Shown piece after piece: positions 52,112 to 61,200 of a DNA stretch of 64,000 bases (its first letter is position 1; every line of letters begins with the position of its first letter). The DNA lies in IMG/VR virus record IMGVR_UViG_3300043410_001256, positions 1-64,000 of that record; one strand, given 5' to 3'. The DNA comes from a virus. The translations under genes and the position numbers were made by a program. The notes below the pieces were generated by a model. That model saw nothing but the letters and a program-made list of their open reading frames with translations, searched no databases and was not told the origin of the DNA.

Positions 52112-54301
52112 ATGAGTGATAAAATAACCGGTAAAAAAATACCAAAACAATATGATGAAACAGCTTCGCATGGTACCAAGCTCAGTTACGGCACTTACAT
52201 TGGTGTTGTAAAAAACGTTAATGATCCTGGACGCAACGGAAAGTTAGCTGTATGGATACCGTTACTAGGCGGAGCAGAAGACGATTCCAGGAATTGGATC
52301 ACTGTTAGATATGCAAGTCCTTTCCTTGGCAGCACAAATACGCCTGGTGTACAAGGGCAAAAAAGTCTAGCAAAAACTTTTTCCGCATCTTCACAAACCT
52401 ACGGATTCTGGGCAGTACCGCCGGACGTTGGCAACCAGGTGCTAATAACTTTTATCAACGGAGATAGAAACAAAGGCTTTTGGTTTGCTTGTATATTTGA
52501 TAGAGATGGACACTACATGGTTCCTGGTAACCCAGGCGGTGCACCAGGAACAGACTTTGATGTAAACACAGTCGAAAGTGCAACACTCAAAGGAACTATT
52601 AATCAACTTGACACAGCAAATATTCCACTGTCAGAATTTAACCGTTACGGCAAATATTCCGATCCAGTAGCCACACGTAAAAAAGCAGTACACGAATTTC
52701 TAGCACCTAGCTATATTGAACAAGGACTAGCCGGGGATATTGTAAGAGGTCCAACTCGTAGCAGTAGTCAGCGTGATATTCCCAGCGGCGTGTTTGGATG
52801 GAGCACACCTGGCAGACCCAAAAATGATCCAGGTTACAACGCCAATCAAAACAAAAACGCTGACCCTACTAAACCAATATACGAGCGTGTAGGTGGACAC
52901 AGTTTTGTCATGGATGACGGCGACTACTACGGCCAAGGTCAGCAGATACGACTACGCAGTGCCGGAGGACATCAACTGTTAATGGACGATACTACTGGTG
53001 CGTTTTATGTAATTAATGCTGCCGGCAGTTGCTGGATTGAATTAAGTCCCACTGGACAAATGAGCGTTTACTCTGGCTCCAGTATAAACATGAGAACACG
53101 TGGCGACTTGAACTTGCACAGTGATCAAAAGGTCAGCATCTACGGACAGTCTGGCATTGAAATGTTCACAGACGGTGAAATGATTCTTGAAGGGGCTAAA
53201 CAAGTTGGCATCACTGGTGGCGACTCACTGTTTTTACACGGATTCAAGCGATGCGTAATGGCCAGTCAGAATGGCCCAATACAAATTGATGCCAATGGAC
53301 AGATTTCACTCAAGACCAAGGGTCTTGGCATCATTGATGCCGCAGGCAAACTACAGTTGCAATCGGGCAAAGCACCAGATCTTCCAACACTACCAAAAGG
53401 TATTACCACATATGATCACGACGATACCATGGTGGCTGGTAACAACTGGGTAACTAGAAAACGTGCTACAAAGAGTACAGTTGCAGTTTTGCCAACGCAT
53501 GAGCCGTGGAACAGAGAAGGATACGATGCTGTTTCTAATCAAAGAATTGGTATTGCAGATGGTCCTGCACCAAAGCAAACATTTGTTGGCGGGGACAGAG
53601 CTGCATCCGGACGTATAATTCAATCCACAGTTCCTGAAGTAGGCTCTGCATTGCCGGACAATTACCTGGACAGATTTCCTGGTGTTAAACAAGGCTTAAC
53701 AACCACGTTGGGTAGTAATTTACTACCAAAAACAAACTCATACACCAGTCGTAGCGCACCCAAAGCCACCGCACCCTGCGGTACACTGAGTCAAGACAAG
53801 CTGAGTTCTCTGCAGGCAGGTATTGCTTACTTAGAGACTCGTGGCGATCCTGAAAAAGATGGGTCTGACTATGAACAAGTGAACAGACTGCGCTATGCAG
53901 GTCGCTATCAACACGGCGCACAATCATTGGAAACGCTGGGCTATTTGAAGCCAGGGTCGTATCAGCAGTACGGAAATGCCGCCTTTGACCGCCCAGAATG
54001 TTGGTCAGGTAAAAACGGGATAAGTAATGGTAGAGACTATTTAGGCAGTCCAGGCGAGCAAGAAAAAGCACAGCAAGAACTGACTATTAGAAACTATCGA
54101 CAGCTGAGTGCCGCAGGAGTAATCACAGCAGACAGTCCACCCGAACACGTTGGCGGAATGTTGGCAGTAGCTCACTTGCTGGGCGCAGGCGGTGCAACAA
54201 GATGGGCAAGAACAGGGGATGGGCGTGATGCTAACGGCACAACAGGTGCAACGTACTATGCAGCCGGCAGCTACGCAATACAGAACAAGATAAGTTACTA
54301 A
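52112..54301 (+). CDS. 5: Baseplate spike with C-terminal lytic domain (gp5-like)
   Basis: A 729-residue protein. An N-terminal OB-fold is at about residues 25-145 (GTYIGVVKNVNDPGRNGKLA, then WAVPPDVGNQVLITFINGD and GFWFACIFDRD). The beta-helix spike is at about 265-430, with short alternating strands such as IRLRSAGGHQLLMDDTTGAF and MSVYSGSSINMRTRGDLNLH. The C-terminal domain at about 555-729 has LQAGIAYLETRGDPEKDG, GRYQHGAQSLETLG and a HVGGMLAVAHLLGAGGATRW run, resembling muramidase/lytic transglycosylase-type domains with a candidate catalytic Glu in LETRG. In T4 the lysozyme sits between the OB fold and helix; here it is at the end. It pierces the envelope and cuts peptidoglycan. Confidence 0.87.
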   Translation: MSDKITGKKIPKQYDETASHGTKLSYGTYIGVVKNVNDPGRNGKLAVWIPLLGGAEDDSRNWITVRYASPFLGSTNTPGVQGQKSLAKTFSASSQTYGFWAVPPDVGNQVLITFINGDRNKGFWFACIFDRDGHYMVPGNPGGAPGTDFDVNTVESATLKGTINQLDTANIPLSEFNRYGKYSDPVATRKKAVHEFLAPSYIEQGLAGDIVRGPTRSSSQRDIPSGVFGWSTPGRPKNDPGYNANQNKNADPTKPIYERVGGHSFVMDDGDYYGQGQQIRLRSAGGHQLLMDDTTGAFYVINAAGSCWIELSPTGQMSVYSGSSINMRTRGDLNLHSDQKVSIYGQSGIEMFTDGEMILEGAKQVGITGGDSLFLHGFKRCVMASQNGPIQIDANGQISLKTKGLGIIDAAGKLQLQSGKAPDLPTLPKGITTYDHDDTMVAGNNWVTRKRATKSTVAVLPTHEPWNREGYDAVSNQRIGIADGPAPKQTFVGGDRAASGRIIQSTVPEVGSALPDNYLDRFPGVKQGLTTTLGSNLLPKTNSYTSRSAPKATAPCGTLSQDKLSSLQAGIAYLETRGDPEKDGSDYEQVNRLRYAGRYQHGAQSLETLGYLKPGSYQQYGNAAFDRPECWSGKNGISNGRDYLGSPGEQEKAQQELTIRNYRQLSAAGVITADSPPEHVGGMLAVAHLLGAGGATRWARTGDGRDANGTTGATYYAAGSYAIQNKISY

Positions 54302-54309
54302 GGGTTAAC

Positions 54310-54684
54310 ATGGCATTATTCAAAGGTTTCAGCACCTACAACCGCAAAAAACAGTTCAGGCTAACTGACTTTGAATTAGTCAAACAGGACCTGTTTAACC
54401 ATTTTAACATTCGCAAAGGCGAAAAACTCATGCGCCCAAACTTTGGAACCAGCGTGTGGGACTACTTGTTTGAGCCGTTTAGCAGTGAAATAACCGAAGT
54501 TATACGTGAAGAAATTGGTATAGTTGTAGGCACCGATCCGCGCTTAAAAGTTGAAAAAATATCAATTAATTCCTATGATCAGGGACTTGAAGTTTCAATC
54601 AAATTGATCTTTGTGCCGCTGAATCTAGCCGACGTCCTGTATCTAAAATTTGACCGGGACAATCAAAAACTTGTAGCGTCCTGA
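54310..54684 (+). CDS. 25: Baseplate wedge gp25-like
   Basis: A 124-residue protein (T4 gp25: 132). FELVKQDLFNHFNIRKGEKL, then MRPNFGTSVWDYLFEPFS, EVIREEIGIVVGTDPRLKVE and IKLIFVPLN mark the GPW/gp25 family, a lysozyme-like fold without the lytic residues that connects wedge, sheath and hub. It lies 9 bp after the spike gene and before gp6, the standard partner order. A hairpin/promoter element follows, 7 bp after its stop. Confidence 0.95.
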   Translation: MALFKGFSTYNRKKQFRLTDFELVKQDLFNHFNIRKGEKLMRPNFGTSVWDYLFEPFSSEITEVIREEIGIVVGTDPRLKVEKISINSYDQGLEVSIKLIFVPLNLADVLYLKFDRDNQKLVAS

Positions 54685-54690
54685 TTAAAG

Positions 54691-54715
54691 TACCAGATTT
54701 TAGATCTGGTAAATA
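54691..54715 (+). promoter_or_regulatory. Hairpin/late-promoter element B
   Basis: TACCAGAT (54691-54698), TTTAG loop, ATCTGGTA (54704-54711), then AATA. The end forms GGTAAATA (54708-54715), 20 bases before ATG 54736. The stem has compensatory changes relative to element A at 47367, with identical total length (25). Confidence 0.65.
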
Positions 54716-54735
54716 CGTGATACAGGAACAATATA

Positions 54736-57700
54736 ATGGCTGCTACAACCAGACAAACTAATTTGTTAGTACAACAGGATTGGAAGAAGATTTACCAAAC
54801 CTTCCAAAATGCTGACTTCCAAAGCTACGATTTCGAAACATTGCGTAAGACAATGATCGACTACTTACGCACTTACTATCCTGAAGACTTCAACGATTTT
54901 ATTGAAAGCAGTGAGTATGTAGCCCTGATTGACTTGATTGCTTTCCTGGGACAGAGTCTAGCGTTTCGTAATGATCTTAACGCAAGAGAAAACTTCATTG
55001 ACACAGCAGAGCGCAGAGACAGCGTTCTAAACCTGGCTCGTTTGGTTAGTTATGTTCCTAAAAGAAACGTAGCCGCTACTGGATTGATGCGTGTTGAAGC
55101 AATCAGCACCACTGAAGCATTAATGGACAGCAACAGCATTGAATTGTCCAATGTGCCTGTTAATTGGAACGACCCTGGCAACGACAACTGGCTAGAGCAA
55201 TTCAGCTTGGTGTTGAATGCAGCCTTGATTGACAGTCAGGTTGTGGGCAAGCCTGGCAACAGCCAAGCCATTGGCGGTATTCAAACAGATGAATACAGCC
55301 TTAATATTCTTAACAACGTACTGCCAACTTTCAGCTATGAGAGCAATGTCAATGGAACATTGATGCGCTTTGAAATGGTTAGCCCTACCAGCTTGAATCA
55401 AGAATATGTATACGAGCGTGAGCCACGTCCACGCAGTATTTTCAACTTGTTGTATCGTAATGATAACCTAGGCAACGACAGCACCAACAGTGGTTGGTTT
55501 ATGTATTTCAAGCAAGGAGAACTACGCAACCTTGATTTTACTTTAGATCAAAAGTTACCTAACCGTACAGTGTCAGTTAACGTTGACAACATCAACAACG
55601 ATGACGTATGGTTGTATCAACTAGATGACAATGGCAACTATGTTGAGCTGTGGGAAAAAACTGAAAGCGTAACCGGCGTTAACATCATTTACAACACTTC
55701 AGTTAATCGTAACCTGTACCAGATCAATACTCGCGCAGGCGACCAGGTCGATCTAGTGTTTGGCGACGGTGCGTTTGCAAACATTCCAAGTGGTAAGTTC
55801 CGTTTGTTCTATCGTGTGAGCAACGGCTTGAATTATAAAATTGCGCCAGCAGAAATGCAAAACGTGTTAGTTCCAATTACCTATGTAAGCCGCAACGGAC
55901 GAGCAGAAACCTTAACACTCAGAGCGAGCTTGTATTACACTGTCAACAATGCCAATGCTCGTGAAACACTAACAGAAATTAAAAACAAAGCGCCACAGCA
56001 GTACTACACACAGAATCGTATGATCACCGGCGAGGATTACAACATCCTGCCATTTACAAAATTCAACAGTATTCTTAAAATCAAGAGTACTAACCGTTCC
56101 AGCTCTGGTATTAGCCGTTACCTTGACACACTAGATGTTACAGGCAAATATTCCAGCACAAACATTTTTGCTGAAGACGGAATTTTATATCGCAACGAAA
56201 GCATTGACAGTCTTGACTTTGTTCCACAAACGTCTGGAGACATCATCGGACAGTTTAATGAAATTTTGAATAATCAACTGTTGGTTAACAATTACATTGC
56301 CTTCAGTCAGTTTATCTATTCAAAGTTTCGTAGATTCAAAACAACAGACCTGGATGTAAACGGAAGTATCTTCCAATGTGCTTGGCAACAGATGACTGTT
56401 AGCACAAATCAAAGTACAGGATTTTTGTGTACAGCACAAAGTTACAATGCTACACTGAATGCAACCACTGGCAAACAAACCACAGGAACCTTGGCACTGC
56501 CAGCATTGAAAACTGGTGCCGCAAGTTCTAACAGTCTGAAATATGTTAAGCCAGGCAGCATTATCAAGTTCCGTGCTACATCAGACAATGGATTGTTACC
56601 TAAATATTTTAATTCAGCAAACGAGATTGTTGACGGTTCACCAAACGCCACAGGCGATCATTTGTACATATATGCCACAGTTGTAAACGTACTAGGCGAT
56701 GGTACAGGCGATGGTGTTTTAACCACAGCAGATGCTGGACCAATTACATTGAGTACATTTGTTCCTACTGGTGCGTACATTGATGAAATCATTCCTAAGA
56801 TTTACAATATTATTCCGCCAGACGTGTTGCGCTCTGCTGTTACTTTGATCAACAGCAAGAAAAACTTTGGTTTAAGATTTGATCAAATCCAAGCAACCTG
56901 GAATATTATTCAGCCGCAGGATTTGAAATTAAAACAAAGCAACAGCGTGTTGATCAACACTGATGGATACAACGCTGAATACAGCGGAACTTATGCAGGC
57001 GACGAAACCAGTTCGTCATTGGACAGTTCTTGGATCATGGCATTTGTATCTGGTACATTTGGTTATAAAATTTACTATCGTCAGATAAACTATATCTTTG
57101 AAAGCGAACAGGAAACCAAATTCTATTTTGATCCACGTGTGCGTGTGTATGACAGTAAAAGTGCTACAACACTCAGCGACCAAGTTAAAGTTTTACGTTC
57201 AAACAGTTTGCCTGATGGTAACACAGCTTTGTACGAAGATAAAACTTGGTTTATCTACAAAATGATTGTTGACCCAGACGGTCGCGAAAACACAAACAAG
57301 ATTCTAGTTAAATTTTCTGACAACAACCGCGACGGTGTGCCAGACAATCCTGACATCTTTGAAGAGTTAGTAAATCCTGCGGTTAACTCAAGTAGCAAGT
57401 ATGTGTACTTCAAACGTACATATAATAACAACAGCTTTGAACAGTTTACGCCTATTGCCAGCACGTTGGTATCTACGCTTTATGCTTCTCAAGGCGATAT
57501 TGTACAGGCTTACAATTTGTACGAAGATGGACAAATTTTTTACGCAACAGAAGAAAACAAATTCTATGACTTGAGCGTTACAGCAAGCAGAGGGGTTGAA
57601 ACTCGTACACTAACACAAAGTGCCAACGGTGAAAAATATCTATGGTTGTATGGACGTCGTGGTTTGTATTTCCAGTATCGTCATGCCAGCCCTTCTAATA

Positions 57701-58269
57701 GAAGAATTGATCCAAGTCCAAACAACATTGTTGACTTGTATATTCTAACCAAGAGTTATGCGTCAGACTATCAGTCCTGGATCAAAGATACCAGTGGTAA
57801 AGTGTCTGAGCCAATCAAAGTTGATGTTGAACAACTGCGATTGGCCTACGGTGAACTTGAGAATTACAAAACCATCAGTGATACCATTATCTACAACCCT
57901 GCTAGATTCAAGCCAATTTTTGGTGCAAAGGCCAATGAAGCACTTCGTGCTACATTCAAGGTAGTTAAAAATCCTGAGATTGTTATCAGCGACAATGATG
58001 TCAAGGTTGCGGTGATTGCAGCCGTGAACAAATATTTTGATGTTACCAATTGGGATTTTGGTGAAAGTTTTTATTTCAGTGAGTTGAGTGCGTATTTGCA
58101 CTCAGAGCTATCAACAAAGATTAGTAGCGTGATTATTGTTCCTAAGAGTACACAGCAAAACTTTGGTAATTTGTATCAAATCAACGCTGAACCTGATGAA
58201 ATAATTATTAGTTGTGCTACGCCAGATGATGTTGAAATTATAACTGCTATTACCGCAGTTCAATTGTAA
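54736..58269 (+). CDS. 6: Baseplate wedge gp6-like, 1177 residues
   Basis: The N-terminal block (DFQSYDFETLRKTMIDYLRT, YYPEDFNDFIESSEYVALID, FLGQSLAFRNDLNARENFID and LVSYVPKRN, about residues 27-120) is diagnostic of gp6. PNRTVSVNV, then VDLVFGDGAFANIPSGKFRLFY, YTVNNANARETLTEIKNKAP, and YYTQNRMITGEDYNILPFTK at about 415-440 form the gp6/baseplate-J core. The C-terminal third ends with VVKNPEIVISDNDVKVAVIA, then FYFSELSAYLHSELSTK, as usual. T4 gp6 has 660 residues, so about 500 extra residues lie between the core and the C-terminus. It forms the inner iris of the baseplate. Confidence 0.95.
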   Translation: MAATTRQTNLLVQQDWKKIYQTFQNADFQSYDFETLRKTMIDYLRTYYPEDFNDFIESSEYVALIDLIAFLGQSLAFRNDLNARENFIDTAERRDSVLNLARLVSYVPKRNVAATGLMRVEAISTTEALMDSNSIELSNVPVNWNDPGNDNWLEQFSLVLNAALIDSQVVGKPGNSQAIGGIQTDEYSLNILNNVLPTFSYESNVNGTLMRFEMVSPTSLNQEYVYEREPRPRSIFNLLYRNDNLGNDSTNSGWFMYFKQGELRNLDFTLDQKLPNRTVSVNVDNINNDDVWLYQLDDNGNYVELWEKTESVTGVNIIYNTSVNRNLYQINTRAGDQVDLVFGDGAFANIPSGKFRLFYRVSNGLNYKIAPAEMQNVLVPITYVSRNGRAETLTLRASLYYTVNNANARETLTEIKNKAPQQYYTQNRMITGEDYNILPFTKFNSILKIKSTNRSSSGISRYLDTLDVTGKYSSTNIFAEDGILYRNESIDSLDFVPQTSGDIIGQFNEILNNQLLVNNYIAFSQFIYSKFRRFKTTDLDVNGSIFQCAWQQMTVSTNQSTGFLCTAQSYNATLNATTGKQTTGTLALPALKTGAASSNSLKYVKPGSIIKFRATSDNGLLPKYFNSANEIVDGSPNATGDHLYIYATVVNVLGDGTGDGVLTTADAGPITLSTFVPTGAYIDEIIPKIYNIIPPDVLRSAVTLINSKKNFGLRFDQIQATWNIIQPQDLKLKQSNSVLINTDGYNAEYSGTYAGDETSSSLDSSWIMAFVSGTFGYKIYYRQINYIFESEQETKFYFDPRVRVYDSKSATTLSDQVKVLRSNSLPDGNTALYEDKTWFIYKMIVDPDGRENTNKILVKFSDNNRDGVPDNPDIFEELVNPAVNSSSKYVYFKRTYNNNSFEQFTPIASTLVSTLYASQGDIVQAYNLYEDGQIFYATEENKFYDLSVTASRGVETRTLTQSANGEKYLWLYGRRGLYFQYRHASPSNRRIDPSPNNIVDLYILTKSYASDYQSWIKDTSGKVSEPIKVDVEQLRLAYGELENYKTISDTIIYNPARFKPIFGAKANEALRATFKVVKNPEIVISDNDVKVAVIAAVNKYFDVTNWDFGESFYFSELSAYLHSELSTKISSVIIVPKSTQQNFGNLYQINAEPDEIIISCATPDDVEIITAITAVQL

Positions 58270-58281
58270 TGAAGTGATAGA

Positions 58282-61200
58282 ATGTCTATTAAAAGTATAA
58301 ATCTTTTACCTGAAGTATTCCGCAGTGAAACTAACAAAAAGTTTCTTGCAGCCACCGTTGATCAATTGATCAGCGAAGCAGACACCACTGTACGAGTTGA
58401 TTCTTATATTGGTCGTCAAGATGCACCAGCATGGAGCACTGGCGACACTTATATCAAAGAACCAAACACAGATAGGAAAAACTATCAACTTGAATCTTCG
58501 GTACTAGTAGATGCTGGTCAAGGCCAGACTGACTTTTACAATGGCTATCTAGATCTATTACAACAAATTTCATACTATGGTGGTTTAACAAATGACCATA
58601 GCAGATTGTTCAGCAGTGACAGTTACACATTTGATGGTTGTTTTGACATTGACAAGTTTGTTAACTTTACACAATACCTATGGCTACCAAATGGCCCGCC
58701 AGAAGTTACTGTAACCGCGAGCAATCTAGATGTTTCGTCTCTGTACAATGTCAGCAGATCACTTGCTGTACAAGGTTATCAGTTTACTGAATTTGGTAAC
58801 GATAAAAACCCTATCATCACATTGATCAAAGGACAAACATATCGTATCAAGGTTAACCAGCCAGGTCATCCATTTTGGATCCAAACAAATCTAGGTGCCA
58901 CTGGAACCTACAGCGAAAGTGCAACCGAACTAAGTCGCCGTGTGCTCGGCGTAAACAACAATGGTATTGATGTTGGCGAAATTGAATTCAGCGTACCAGC
59001 TGGCAATGCACAGGATACTTTCTTAACAGCAAAAACAGCAGCCACAGTTGATTTTGCCACAACTAAAAAATACAGCCAAATTCAAGGCGCAATGACTAAC
59101 CAGCTTGCTCTCATTGGAGGCATTGATGGAGTTAGTCAAGGTTTGAATGGCAAGACTCTAATCTTTTTAACTGATGACAACAACAATGATGCCTGGACAG
59201 ATCCTGGTAACTTTGACGTAGGTACAGAAAACGGTCAGCCGGGTACATTTGATTACGACGGCGAAGGATTTGAAGCAGGTGATACCGTTGCAGGTGTAAA
59301 CCGCAAGGGAATTTTTAGAATTCGTTTGGTTTCTGTTGCAGGCGGTCGTCAAATTGTTAAACTGGATCCTATCCAACAAGTTGCATTGGGAGAAAAAGTC
59401 TACGTCAAAGCAGGTACAAAAAATTCCAACGTTGAATATCTATTGAATCAATCAAATCAATATGAAGCAGTTCCTCCTCTTACTGCTTCGTTGGATACCT
59501 TGTACTATCAAGACGGGTCAGACAACAAGTTTGCTGGTATTATTAGACTGGTGAATCCAGGCACAGAAACAATTAACATCGACGAAGATATCGTTGGTAA
59601 AGTAAACTATACAAGTCCTAACCAGGTGGTGTTTACCAACGGTCTGCATGTTAGATTTGATGATACTGCAATTCCAAGTTCTTATGCTAACAACAATTAC
59701 ATTGTTGAAGGTGTAGGCGATGCAATTAAATTGATCAGCATTGGTAATTTCAGTTCTCCTGAAAACTATGCACAACTCAGCAATCTTGCAACTCCTGACT
59801 ATATTACGATTAATCGCGCCAGCCGCGATCTAAATGCTTGGTCCAGAAGCAACCGTTGGTTCCATATTGAAACAATTGAATCAGCAGCCAAGTACAGAGA
59901 AGAGCCAGCATTGCTGGACATATCGGGTATACAAAGAGCCAAGCGTCCAATCATTGAATTTGATCCAGACATTTATTTGTTTGACTATGGTCGCACAGCC
60001 AAAAGCCCAGTTGATATAATTGACTTTACTATCACTGATGCTTTCAAAGAAGTTGAAGGACAAACGAACTATGTAATTCGTATGCCCAACGGCGTTACAC
60101 GTGCTCTTACTGCTGGTACACGAATTATTTTTGCTGCCGACGAAGATCCAGAAGTAAACAACAAGATCTACAGAGTTGATTTTATTACAACCAGCACTGG
60201 AACACAGATTCACTTGGTGAGTCAAAACACCAGCACGTTGCCAACATACACAGTAAATTCTGCTGTAATAACATCAAATCTAAGCTACAACTTTATACCA
60301 AGTGTAACATTCTCTTCTCCACTGCCAGGCATTGGCACAGAAGTTGCTACAGGTAATGTAGTTCTAAAAACATCCGGTGTTGATTCAATTGGCGTAAACA
60401 ATTCAGGCATCAGCTATGTTGCTGATCCTTATATTTCTATCAGCAGTGATTACACCACCGCAGTTGAAACCAATATTGTATACCAGCCTTACAAGCACGT
60501 TGACTACATTAGACTTGTTGCACGTGGTACTGGCTACACAGCAACCAATCCAAATGTACACATCAGTAATCCTAATACCTACTATGCAGTAATTTCAAAT
60601 GCCACAGTAGGACAGTTTGGTTTAACTTTTGAAGCCAATGGCATTACAACCAGTCAATGGCTAGGCATACAACCAGGCGCTCAGGTAATTGGTAACGGTA
60701 TCATTGGCGGAACAATTATTACAGCAGTAGATCAAACTGCAAACTTGATCACAATCAATGCACCTGCTATTTCAGCTAACGTTGATTCAGTGCCACCTAT
60801 TTCAGGTATTACCACAGTGGCCATTGGTGACCAGTGGGTGTTCAAGACCAATGTAACTGCTGGCACTTATGCAGTTGTACAATCTACTGTACAAAATGCC
60901 AAGACTGTTACAGTTGATGATACCAGCATGATTGATGTTGGTATGATTGTCAGCGGCGGCGAACGACCAATATCTATATCCAGTATAAGAATTGATGTTG
61001 TGCCAACTCGTGTAATTACTTCATCACTGCACAATCTCAATGACGGAGACTTGATCTTTATTCGCGATATTGTTGGTACAGTTGAATTAAACTTTTCACG
61101 TTACTATGTAAAACGAATCAGCGAAACTGCAATTGATTTGTACACAGACTCTAGTTTTTCTACTGCCGCACAACAAGACTCACGTAACTTTACAGACTAT

